From contig NZ_CP104562.2 of assembly GCF_025398155.2 (NCBI RefSeq), forward strand, positions 744,001 to 808,000: a stretch of 64,000 nucleotides of DNA. The letters run 5' to 3'. This document shows positions 36,947-45,128 of this stretch, piece after piece (the first letter of the stretch is position 1; each line of letters starts with the position of its first letter). A program made the position numbers and the translations under genes. The notes beneath the pieces are model-generated. The model ran no database searches. It saw only the letters and a list, made by a program, of their open reading frames with translations, and had not been told where the DNA came from. The DNA is from Roseateles amylovorans. GTDB lineage: Bacteria > Pseudomonadota > Gammaproteobacteria > Burkholderiales > Burkholderiaceae_C.

Positions 36947-39223
36947 TCAGAACTTGCCGGTGAGGGTCAGGTAGAACTGACGCGGCGCACCCGGCAGCAG
37001 CGTGGCGTAGGTGCCGGTCGGATCGCTGTTGGTGAAGCCGTTGCTGCCGATGGTGGAGATGGTGTGCTTGTCCAGCAGGTTGCTGACGCTGCCCTGCAGG
37101 CTCAGCTCGCGCAGCATGGCGACGTTCTTCAGCCGGTAGCCCGCGCTCAGGTTGACCAGCGTGCGGTCCGGCACCGAGTTGTCGTTGGTGTAGGTGTAGT
37201 AGCGCTTGGACATGTAATCCACTCCGATCGAGCCATACATCGCGCCGTCGTCATAGCCCAGCTGCGACTTGAACATCGTGTCCGGCGAATCGGTCACCCG
37301 CTTGCCGTTGATCGGCACCGCCACGCCGTTGCTGACCAGGTCGTCGCGGTATTCGGACTTGGACAGGCTCAGGCTGTTGTACCAGCTCAGGGTCGGGCTC
37401 AGGCGGAACGACAGCGATCCTTCGACGCCGGTGGCCCGCACATCGCCGACATTGGACAGCACCACCGGATTGCCCTGGATGCCGGAGCCCTGCTGCACGC
37501 TCAGCAGGCGGTCCTTGAAGTTGACCAGGTAGGCGCTGACCGAGCCCTCATAGCCCCGGCCGCTGGTGCGCCAGCCGGCTTCGAAGGTGTCCGAGGTCTC
37601 GGGCTTGAGCGAGCCCTTGATCGCATCGAAGCCCGCGGCGGTGGTGGCGTAGGGCGAGGTGCCGGTGGCGGCGGCCTGGTAGGCGCGCATGTTGCGCGCG
37701 GCGGTGGCGAAGAGTTCGTTGTTGGCGGAGAGGCGGTAGTTCAGGCCCAGCTGCGGCAGGAAGCCCTTCTTCGCGGTGATGCTGCCCGACGGACCGGAGC
37801 CGATCTCCAGCGTGCCGTCGGTCCCCACCCGCAGCGACTTGAAGCCGGCGCCGATGCTCAGGTCCTTCGTCACCGCCCAGGTGTCGGACAGCGAGAACTG
37901 CGCGGTCTTGGTGTTGAACGCGTACTGCCACTGGGTCAGGAAGGGATTGCTGGGGAACTTGTAGACGCTCGGCACGCGCGCGGCGGTGGCGGCGTAGAAG
38001 CGGCGGGCCTGGTCGAAGTCGTTGTCCTCGAACCAGAGGCCGGCGCGCACCAGGTGATCGCCCAGTTCCATCTCCGCGTTGGACACCACGCCCCAGCGGT
38101 GGATGCTGTATTCAGTGGTGCGCACCGAGACCGGCGTGCCGTCCGGCGAAGCCTGGTAGGGCGTGAACCACAGGCCCATGCCCTTGTTGTGGTGGTAGTA
38201 GGCGGTGGTCTTCCAGCGGGTGTTGGCGGCCACGCGCAGGTCGGCGCTCACGCCGGCCAGTTCGTCATTGCGCAGGCCCGCACCGGCGTAGTACTGGTCG
38301 TCGCAGGCGGCGACATAGGTGCTGCCGTTGGCGCCGCACAAGGTGTTGGCGGCCTTCACCGCGGCCGCGAAGTCAGGGTAGAAATTGTCCAGGGTGTCGC
38401 CCTTGCGCTTGATCAGGTCCAGCGACAGATCCTGGTAATCCACTTCCTGGCGGCGCGAGGTGTTCAGGAAAGCCGAAAAGCGATGCTCGCCGGCGGTCTT
38501 GACCCACTTCAGGTTCCACTGTTCCAGGCGCTGCTCGCCATCGGCCTTCCACTTGTCGGCGTTCTGGTTGGTGTAGCTGATGAAGGCTTCGCCCAGGGCG
38601 GTGGTGCCGGAGTCCAGGCGCAGGAAGGTGCGGCGATTCGAATCGCTGCCCAGGGTTTGCGACAGGCGCACCCCGAACTTCGTCAACGGATCGGCGGAAT
38701 AGAACTGCAGCGTGCCGCCCAGGTTGCTGGAGGACGCCGCGTCCAGCGCACCGGCGCCCTGCGAGAGCAGCGCGCGGCCCACGTTCTCGCTGGAGATGGC
38801 GCGGCTGATGTGCAGGCCGTTGAAGTTGCCGTAGGACATGTCGCCCAGCGGCACATCGTCCAGGGTGAAACCCACCTGGTTCTGCGAGAAGCTGCGCACG
38901 GTGAACCGGGTGGACCACTCGTAGTTGCCCAGGCCGTCGGCGGCCTGGAAGTTCACGCCGGGCAGGCGAGCAACGGTCTGCAGCGGACTGGTGCCGGCCG
39001 TGGCGTTTTCGAATTCGAGCTGGCTCAGGCCTTGCACCGAGCGCAACTGGCCGCGTCCGACGGTGACCGTCACGCGTTCCAGTTCCGTGCGTTCGGCCGC
39101 GGCGCTGGTCACATCCGAGGCGGTGGATGATGATGAGGATGAGGTGGACTGGGCAAAGACCGGCAGCGCATAGGCCAGGCTCAGGGACAGGACCAGGACG
39201 GTGGGCATCAACGGGTGCTTCAT
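36947..39223 (-). CDS. TonB-dependent outer-membrane receptor
   Basis: The 758-residue protein begins MKHPLMPTVLVLSLSLAYAL, with a signal peptide ending near VFAQ and a Ser-rich spacer. A plug domain follows (about residues 45-165, with RLPGVNFQAADGLGNYEWS and FTLDDVPLG). The 22-strand-type beta barrel ends in the outer-membrane signature LTLTGKF. It energises import of a large or scarce solute across the outer membrane. It is the first gene of the seven-gene operon and is divergent from deoR. Confidence 0.93.
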   Translation of the reverse strand: MKHPLMPTVLVLSLSLAYALPVFAQSTSSSSSSTASDVTSAAAERTELERVTVTVGRGQLRSVQGLSQLEFENATAGTSPLQTVARLPGVNFQAADGLGNYEWSTRFTVRSFSQNQVGFTLDDVPLGDMSYGNFNGLHISRAISSENVGRALLSQGAGALDAASSSNLGGTLQFYSADPLTKFGVRLSQTLGSDSNRRTFLRLDSGTTALGEAFISYTNQNADKWKADGEQRLEQWNLKWVKTAGEHRFSAFLNTSRRQEVDYQDLSLDLIKRKGDTLDNFYPDFAAAVKAANTLCGANGSTYVAACDDQYYAGAGLRNDELAGVSADLRVAANTRWKTTAYYHHNKGMGLWFTPYQASPDGTPVSVRTTEYSIHRWGVVSNAEMELGDHLVRAGLWFEDNDFDQARRFYAATAARVPSVYKFPSNPFLTQWQYAFNTKTAQFSLSDTWAVTKDLSIGAGFKSLRVGTDGTLEIGSGPSGSITAKKGFLPQLGLNYRLSANNELFATAARNMRAYQAAATGTSPYATTAAGFDAIKGSLKPETSDTFEAGWRTSGRGYEGSVSAYLVNFKDRLLSVQQGSGIQGNPVVLSNVGDVRATGVEGSLSFRLSPTLSWYNSLSLSKSEYRDDLVSNGVAVPINGKRVTDSPDTMFKSQLGYDDGAMYGSIGVDYMSKRYYTYTNDNSVPDRTLVNLSAGYRLKNVAMLRELSLQGSVSNLLDKHTISTIGSNGFTNSDPTGTYATLLPGAPRQFYLTLTGKF

Positions 39224-39481
39224 GGTGTCGTTCTCGTGGTGCGGAGGGAGGGGGAGGGAACGGCACGTCGGCGCGATCCCGGGGGAGTTCCAAACCGGAG
39301 CGGACTCTCACAAATCAACACGACAACACAACGACAAACACACAAAAAAACACACGCACGCTGGAAATCCACAACTTCACAGAAATATCCTCAAACTGTC
39401 ATGAAGCTTCCTTGCGGGCCTGGACCAATGTGGCCCTTGCTCCCGCGGTTCAGGCTGCGGGCGGCCGACCCCAGGGAGACG
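39224..39481. promoter_or_regulatory. Divergent promoter region of the uptake operon and DeoR gene
   Basis: This 258-base region includes an A/C-rich, GC-poor stretch at about 39311-39390 that stands out from its surroundings. A CTGTCAT heptamer at 39396-39402 equals one half of an enterobacterial PHO box, but the expected second heptamer 4 bases on (CTTCCTT) matches poorly. CTTCACAG at 39375-39382 and CTGTCATGAAG at 39396 form an imperfect inverted repeat, which may be the DeoR operator. Confidence 0.45.
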
Positions 39482-40255
39482 ATGAGATCGATGTGGTCCC
39501 AAGAACGACACGACAGGATCCTGCTGCTGCTCAAGGAGCGACGGCGTTTGACGACAGAAATGGCGGCGCGCGAACTCGGCGTCTCGCGCGAGACGGTGCG
39601 CCGCGATCTGATCGAGCTGGCGCAGACCGGCAAGCTCAGCCGGGTGCACGGCGGCGCGGTACCGGCCCATGTGCCGGAGGAGCCCAGCTATGCCGAGCGC
39701 ACCCAGTCCCGGCTTCGGCAGAAGCAGGCCATCGCGCGGTTGGCGGCCACGCTGCTGCGTCCGGGCATGAGCTGCTTCATCGATGCGGGCTCGACCACCC
39801 ACGCGCTGGCGCAGGTGCTGGCCCAGGCCGGCGGGCTGAAGGTGATCACCAATTCAGTCGGCGTGGCCCAGGCCCTCGCCAGTCGGCGTGCGCATGAGCT
39901 GGTGTTGCTCGGCGGTGAGTACGCCAGCGACGTCTCGGCCACCTTCGGCGAATTCACCGTGGCGGAGATCGCGCGGCATCGAGTGGATGTGGCCTTGCTC
40001 TCGCCCACCGCGATCGACGCGGCGCACGGCGCCACCAGCTATGTCTCGGCCGAGGTGGCGGTGGCTCAGGCCATGTTGGCGCGTGCACGTCAGCGGGTGC
40101 TGCTGGCCGACGCGAGCAAGCTCGGGCAATGCAGCCGAATGCAGGTCTGCCTGTGCGTGGACATCGACGTGCTGGTCACCGACGCCGAGGCGGATCCGCA
40201 GTCGCTGGACCGGCTGCGCCGCAGCGGGGTGGGGCAGGTGATGAGCGGCGACTGA
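39482..40255 (+). CDS. DeoR-family transcriptional regulator
   Basis: The 257-residue protein has an N-terminal winged helix (MAARELGVSRETVRRDL, residues 24-40, then KLSRVHGGAVP) and a C-terminal DeoRC sugar-phosphate-sensing domain with FIDAGSTTHALAQ, VITNSVGVAQAL and VLLADASKLGQ. Regulators of this family usually respond to phosphorylated sugars or glycerol phosphate. The start could be 39482 or 39491; the AGGGAG site lies between their ideal spacings. It is divergent from, and likely controls, the TonB-PhoD-ABC operon. Confidence 0.88.
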   Translation: MRSMWSQERHDRILLLLKERRRLTTEMAARELGVSRETVRRDLIELAQTGKLSRVHGGAVPAHVPEEPSYAERTQSRLRQKQAIARLAATLLRPGMSCFIDAGSTTHALAQVLAQAGGLKVITNSVGVAQALASRRAHELVLLGGEYASDVSATFGEFTVAEIARHRVDVALLSPTAIDAAHGATSYVSAEVAVAQAMLARARQRVLLADASKLGQCSRMQVCLCVDIDVLVTDAEADPQSLDRLRRSGVGQVMSGD

Positions 40256-40286
40256 GAAGCGGCGACTGAGAAGCGGCGAGTGAGAC
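40245..40286 (+). repeat. Three 14-base tandem repeats at the DeoR stop codon
   Basis: GCGGCGACTGAGAA occurs twice exactly (40245-40258, 40259-40272) and once with changes (40273-40286). The DeoR stop codon lies inside the first copy. The repeats extend into the convergent gap. Confidence 0.85.
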
Positions 40287-40352
40287 GTGGCGGATCTGGA
40301 GCGGAGGTGGCGCCACGGATGAGGCGCTCGGCCGCGTCAACGCGTCAGGGCC

Positions 40353-41174
40353 TCAGAACCGCCGAGCGGCATCGGCGCGGTCACAGGTGCCGGTGAAGTG
40401 GCTCATGCCTTCCAGCGAGATGTGGCCGTTGCGCCGGTCCACCTTCAGCTTGGGACGATTGAATCCGTTGAAGGTGAACTCGGCTCGGATCTCTTCCGCC
40501 GTCACCGCCACATTGCGCAGGCTGTACCAGCCGTTGTCGGCCGAGTCATGCAGCGGCGGCACCATGTTCTTGGCCGGCCGGATGCGTCCGCGGTCGCCGT
40601 CGATCTCCAGCGTGACCGAGGTGTCGAAATGCTCGGTGGTCCATTCGGTGCGATCCCGGGGCACGTAGCGCCGGGACTTGTTGTCCCACTCGTAGCCATA
40701 TTTGTTCTCTGCGGTCGGACGTTGGCCGTCGCCGTAGCAGATCAGGACGAGGCGGTCAGGGGTGTCCGCGCCGGATGTGTCGCCAGCAGTCATGCCGGCA
40801 TTGGCGCCGCGGCGGCTGTCCTGACCGCAATCCGCGGCGGGCGTGGACACCAGCGATTCATAACGTCCCTCGCGGGTGGCGACCGACAGGCATACCCCGC
40901 GGCGGTCGTTCCACCAGAAGGTCCAGGCCCGGTCGTCGCCCTTGCGACCGCCGACGTTCACATAGCCCCGAGAGGCGAGCTCGGATTCACCGCCCGGCGC
41001 CCGCACGCCCACGAGATCCTGAACATCGGACGGCGTGACCTGCGCCTGCGAGCCGATCGGCACGAGCCAGGCGGCCAGCGCGACGGCCTGTGCCATCGCA
41101 CGTGTCAGCGCCGGCGAGGTGGGCGCGGGGAGGGTGCGGCGGCCGGCGCCGCTTCGGGAGCGATCGGTGGGCAT
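40353..41174 (-). CDS. Secreted protein of unknown function
   Basis: The 273-residue protein has a basic N-terminus and a hydrophobic leader ending near GSQAQ. A conserved-looking domain follows (VQDLVGVRAPGGESELASRGY, then WTFWWNDRRGVCLSVATREGRYESL), and the C-terminal half has FNGFNRPKLKVDRRNGHISL and four or more cysteines. No family name was recognised. ATGs exist at 41180 and 41174; the second has GGAG six bases upstream and is chosen. It is convergent with deoR and upstream-adjacent to cnoX. Confidence 0.65.
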   Translation of the reverse strand: MPTDRSRSGAGRRTLPAPTSPALTRAMAQAVALAAWLVPIGSQAQVTPSDVQDLVGVRAPGGESELASRGYVNVGGRKGDDRAWTFWWNDRRGVCLSVATREGRYESLVSTPAADCGQDSRRGANAGMTAGDTSGADTPDRLVLICYGDGQRPTAENKYGYEWDNKSRRYVPRDRTEWTTEHFDTSVTLEIDGDRGRIRPAKNMVPPLHDSADNGWYSLRNVAVTAEEIRAEFTFNGFNRPKLKVDRRNGHISLEGMSHFTGTCDRADAARRF

Positions 41175-41273
41175 CAGCATCTCCGGAAGACCTGGCCCCA
41201 GTGTGACCCAGCGGGGTCATGCCTGAAGCCGGTCGACGGTGCGATGTCGCCCCATGCTCTGGGGACGCCGCCC

Positions 41274-42233
41274 TCAGAACAGCGCCATGCTCAGCTTGCG
41301 GCGGTACTGGTCCACCAGTGGATCGGACGAAGCGACCGTGCTCGGACCGGACAGCTGCAGGCCGCCGCGGGCCTCGGGCGACGCGGCCGCCGCGGCGGGG
41401 GCAGGCTTGGTCATCAGCTCGAGGATGGCGACATAGGTCTTGCGGGCGAGCTGCTCGCTCCAGGCCTTGTCGCGCATGATGATTTCCAGCAGCTCGTCCA
41501 TCGCGCCGGTGAAGTCGCGGCCGGCCAGCAGGCCTTGCGCCAGCGCGAAGCGGGCATCGAAATCCCGCTTGTTGGCCGAGATCGCCGCTTGCAGGCCGGC
41601 CGGGTCCAGGCCTTGCTCAGCGCGCTCGGCGGCGGCGATCCAGGTGGCCAGCGCGGCGAAGCGGGCATGCGGGGTGATGGTGTCGGCGGCCTGGGCGGCC
41701 ACCGGCGCGAAGGCGGCCTTGGCATGGGCCAGGTCGTCGTTCTCCAGCAGCGCGCGGACCAGGTCGAAGCGGGCGGTCTCGTTGGCCGGATCGGCATGCA
41801 CCGCGGCTTGCAGTTTCTCGAGCGCGCCCTCGTTGTCGCCGTCTTCCATCAGCGCCTGGGCTTCGGCCAGGTCCTCTTCGGCTTCCAGCGCCTCGCCGGA
41901 GGGCACATGGCGGTCCAGGAACTCGCGGATCTGGGCCTCGGGGATCGCGCCGACGAAGCCGTCCACCGGCTGGCCGCCGACGAACATCACGCAGAACGGA
42001 ATCGAGCGCACGCCGAAGGCCTGGCTCAGCTGGGTGGCGATCTCGGTCTGGTCGTCGCTGTTGAGCTTGGCCAGCTTCCAGCGGCCGGCATAGGCCACCT
42101 CCAGCTTTTCCAGCATCGGGCCGAGCGAGCGGCAGGGGCCGCACCACGGGGCCCAGATGTCCAGCAGCACCGGCTGTTGCATGGAGGCTTGCAGCAGCTC
42201 GGTTTCGAAGTTTTGCAGGGTGATGTCGGTCAT
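41274..42233 (-). CDS. cnoX: Thioredoxin-TPR co-chaperone (CnoX/YbbN family)
   Basis: The 319-residue cytoplasmic protein has an N-terminal thioredoxin domain (residues 1-110, LDIWAPWCGPCRSLGP, cis-Pro in RSIPFCVMF). A C-terminal TPR region (about residues 115-290) includes ALMEDGDNEGALEKLQAA. CnoX proteins hold unfolded clients and pass them to GroEL. The E. coli form lacks a redox CxxC, but here CGPC is complete, so thiol-disulfide activity is possible. The start MTDITLQNFE is family-typical. It is divergent from purE. Confidence 0.9.
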   Translation of the reverse strand: MTDITLQNFETELLQASMQQPVLLDIWAPWCGPCRSLGPMLEKLEVAYAGRWKLAKLNSDDQTEIATQLSQAFGVRSIPFCVMFVGGQPVDGFVGAIPEAQIREFLDRHVPSGEALEAEEDLAEAQALMEDGDNEGALEKLQAAVHADPANETARFDLVRALLENDDLAHAKAAFAPVAAQAADTITPHARFAALATWIAAAERAEQGLDPAGLQAAISANKRDFDARFALAQGLLAGRDFTGAMDELLEIIMRDKAWSEQLARKTYVAILELMTKPAPAAAAASPEARGGLQLSGPSTVASSDPLVDQYRRKLSMALF

Positions 42234-42355
42234 GTCTGGGCGATCGGAGCAGGTGGGCCGGAGTGGCGGATCGCGGCATCGAGGCCACGATGACGGCATC
42301 TCGGGGTAGGCCGCCTACAATTCAAGGTTTCACGATTGACGATCAGGACCGACCC

Positions 42356-42868
42356 GTGAGCAGTGCCACCGCCCCCGACATCGCCCCCCTCATCGGCGTG
42401 GTGATGGGCTCCAGCAGCGACTGGGAGACCATGAAGCACGCTGCCGACATTCTCACCGAGTTCGGCGTGCCCTTCGAAGCGAAGGTGGTATCGGCCCACC
42501 GCATGCCCGACGAGATGTTCCGCTATGCCGAGTCCGCCGAGGGCCGCGGCCTGCGCGCGATCATTGCCGGCGCGGGCGGCGCTGCCCACCTGCCGGGCAT
42601 GCTGGCCGCCAAGACCCTGGTCCCGGTGCTGGGCGTGCCGGTGGCCAGCCGCCATCTGCAGGGCGTCGATTCGCTGCATTCCATCGTGCAGATGCCCAAG
42701 GGCATCCCGGTGGCGACCTTCGCCATCGGCACCGCCGGCGCCGGCAATGCCGCGCTGTTCGCGGTGGCCCTGCTGGCCAGCGGAGATGCCGCGCTGCGCG
42801 ACAAGCTGGCGGCCTTCCGCGAACGTCAGACCGCCGCCGCCACGGCGATGACCGAGGAGCTGCGCTGA
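42356..42868 (+). CDS. purE: N5-carboxyaminoimidazole ribonucleotide mutase
   Basis: The 170-residue enzyme converts N5-CAIR to CAIR. VVMGSSSDWETMKHAADIL, KVVSAHRMPDEMF and AGAGGAAHLPGMLAA are intact and carry the catalytic His and Ser residues. A GTG at 42356 is chosen because CAGGA lies 7 bases upstream; an upstream ATG adds unlikely residues. It overlaps purK by ATGA. Confidence 0.96.
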   Translation: MSSATAPDIAPLIGVVMGSSSDWETMKHAADILTEFGVPFEAKVVSAHRMPDEMFRYAESAEGRGLRAIIAGAGGAAHLPGMLAAKTLVPVLGVPVASRHLQGVDSLHSIVQMPKGIPVATFAIGTAGAGNAALFAVALLASGDAALRDKLAAFRERQTAAATAMTEELR

Positions 42869-44028
42869 TGCCGCTGCTGCCGGGTGTCGCCACGCTGGGC
42901 GTGATGGGAGGCGGCCAGCTCGGCCGCATGTTCGTGCAGGCCGCGCAGTCGCTGGGCTACACCTGCCTGGTGCTGGACCCGGATGCCGCCAGCCCCGCCG
43001 GCGCGGTGGCGCATGAGCATCTGCGGGCCGATTACCTCGATCCCGCCGCGCTGCGCGAACTCGCGCGCCGCTGCGACGCGATCACCACCGAATTCGAGAA
43101 CGTGCCTGCGCAGGCGCTGCAGCAACTCGCGCAAAGCCGGGTGGTGGCGCCGGGCGCCAGCGCCGTGGCCGTCTGCCAGGACCGTGCGCGCGAGAAGGCC
43201 CATTTCGATGCCAGCGGGGTCGCCTGCGCCCCTTACGCGGTGCTGCGGAGCCCCGCGGATCTGGCGACGGTGCCGGACAGCCTGCTCCCCGGCATCCTCA
43301 AGACCGCCCGCCTGGGCTATGACGGCAAGGGCCAGCGTCGGGTGACCGATCGTCTCCAGCTCGCCGAGGCCTTCAGCGAGCTCGGCGAGGTCGATTGCGT
43401 GCTGGAGCAGATGCTGCCGCTGGCGCTCGAACTGAGCGTGCTGGTGGTGCGGGGCGCCGACGGCCAGGTCGTCACCTACCCGGTCCAGCAGAACCTGCAT
43501 CGGGACGGCATTCTGGCCGTCACCGAGGTGCCGGCTCCGCAGGTCGATGCGGCGCTGCAGTCTCAGGCGCGTGAATCGGCCGCTGCGATCGCCTCTGGCC
43601 TGGGCTATGTGGGCGTGCTGTGCGTGGAGTTCTTCGTGCTCAAGGACGGCCGGCTGGTCGTCAACGAGATGGCGCCGCGTCCGCACAACTCCGGCCACTA
43701 CACGATGAACGCCTGCGACCTGTCGCAGTTCGAGATGCAGGTCCGCGCCATGACCGGTCTGCCGCTGCGCGAGCCGCGGCTGCACTCGCCGGTGGTGATG
43801 CTGAATCTGCTGGGCGATCTGTGGTTCGATGCGCAGGGGGTCGAACGCACGCCCGATTGGGCCGGCGTGCTGGCTCTGCCGGGCGCCTCGCTGCATCTGT
43901 ACGGCAAGGCGCAGGCGCGTCCGGGCCGCAAGATGGGCCACCTGAACCTGATCGGCGCCACGGCCGAGGCGGCCCGTGCTTCGGCTCGCCAGGCCTGTGC
44001 GCTGCTCGGTCTGCCGTCCGAATGGTGA
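42868..44028 (+). CDS. purK: N5-carboxyaminoimidazole ribonucleotide synthase
   Basis: The 386-residue ATP-grasp enzyme carboxylates AIR with bicarbonate and ATP. GVMGGGQLGRMFVQAAQSLG marks the N-terminal domain, ILKTARLGYDGKGQ the ATP-grasp loop and FFVLKDGRLVVNEMAPRPHNS the metal site. Its start overlaps the purE stop; Sua5 begins 26 bases after its end. Confidence 0.96.
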   Translation: MPLLPGVATLGVMGGGQLGRMFVQAAQSLGYTCLVLDPDAASPAGAVAHEHLRADYLDPAALRELARRCDAITTEFENVPAQALQQLAQSRVVAPGASAVAVCQDRAREKAHFDASGVACAPYAVLRSPADLATVPDSLLPGILKTARLGYDGKGQRRVTDRLQLAEAFSELGEVDCVLEQMLPLALELSVLVVRGADGQVVTYPVQQNLHRDGILAVTEVPAPQVDAALQSQARESAAAIASGLGYVGVLCVEFFVLKDGRLVVNEMAPRPHNSGHYTMNACDLSQFEMQVRAMTGLPLREPRLHSPVVMLNLLGDLWFDAQGVERTPDWAGVLALPGASLHLYGKAQARPGRKMGHLNLIGATAEAARASARQACALLGLPSEW

Positions 44029-44054
44029 GCCGGACCGTCGACGGAGACCCCACC

Positions 44055-45107
44055 ATGGTGCTGGACGGCCAGGATCCCCAGGCGGTGCGCCGCGCCGCCG
44101 AGGCGCTCGCTCACGGCGAGCTGGTCGGCATGCCGACCGAGACCGTCTACGGTCTGGCGGCGCGTGCCGACCAGGATGCAGCGGTCGCGAAGATCTTCGC
44201 CGCCAAGGGCCGGCCCAGCGACCACCCGCTCATCGTCCATGTGCTGGACGAGTCGGCCGCCCGCGTGTTTGCGCAGGACGTGCCGGACGTCGCGCATCGC
44301 CTGATCCAGGCCTTCTGGCCGGGCCCGCTCACCTTGATCGTGCGCCGGGCCCCCGGCATGGCGGCCGCCGCCGCCGGCGGGCAGGACTCGGTCGGCCTGC
44401 GCTGCCCCTCCCATCCCGTCGCACGGGCGCTGCTGGCGCAATGCCGCGAACTGGGGGTCGAAGGCCTGGCCGCGCCGAGTGCGAACCGCTTCGGACGTGT
44501 CAGTCCCACCTTGGCCCAACATGTGGCCGATGAATTCGATCCTGGCCTGCTGGTGCTGGATGGCGGGGCCTGCGATGTGGGCATCGAGTCCACCATCGTC
44601 GATTGCAGTCGAGGCCGACCGGTGCTGCTGCGCCCGGGCGTGCTGACGCCGGAACAGATCGAAGCCGCCGCCGGCGTGCCCCTGCAGGCGCCCGATGCCC
44701 AGGCGCCGCGCGCCTCCGGCACTCTGGCGGCGCACTACGCGCCGCGCGCCGTGGTGCGCTTGATGTCCACCGAGGCGCTGCGTGCCGCGTTGAAGGTCCA
44801 GCCAAGCGCGGCGGATGGAAAAATCGGTACCGACGCCGTGACCACATCGCCGGCTGCGGCGGGTGAGGCAGCACGACCTTCGGGGCTGGCGGTATATTCC
44901 CGCACGGCGCTGGACGTGGGCGATGCGTTGTATCGCCCCATGCCCGCTCAAGCGCGTGCGGCAGCGCGACAGCTGTTCGCCGTGCTGCGGGAACTGGATG
45001 CCGAAGGCGCCAGTGAGATCTGGGTCGAGACACCGCCTGACGAGGCGGCCTGGGATGGGGTGCGGGACCGGTTGTCCCGCGCTGCCGCGGCGTTTGTGCC
45101 GCGCTGA
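44055..45107 (+). CDS. sua5: Threonylcarbamoyl-AMP synthase, Sua5 type
   Basis: The 350-residue enzyme makes threonylcarbamoyl-AMP for the t6A37 modification of tRNA. The YrdC domain (residues 1-205) shows MPTETVYGLAARAD, KIFAAKGRPSDHPLIVH and APSANRFGRVSPT. A C-terminal Sua5 domain follows after a SGTLAAHYAPRA linker (residues 225-350) with a disordered Ala/Thr-rich insert. This makes it the long Sua5 form and not the short TsaC. GGAG lies before the ATG at 44055. The t6A partner tsaB is at 48622. Confidence 0.93.
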   Translation: MVLDGQDPQAVRRAAEALAHGELVGMPTETVYGLAARADQDAAVAKIFAAKGRPSDHPLIVHVLDESAARVFAQDVPDVAHRLIQAFWPGPLTLIVRRAPGMAAAAAGGQDSVGLRCPSHPVARALLAQCRELGVEGLAAPSANRFGRVSPTLAQHVADEFDPGLLVLDGGACDVGIESTIVDCSRGRPVLLRPGVLTPEQIEAAAGVPLQAPDAQAPRASGTLAAHYAPRAVVRLMSTEALRAALKVQPSAADGKIGTDAVTTSPAAAGEAARPSGLAVYSRTALDVGDALYRPMPAQARAAARQLFAVLRELDAEGASEIWVETPPDEAAWDGVRDRLSRAAAAFVPR

Positions 45108-45128
45108 GTTAGACGATTTGGAGTGTTC

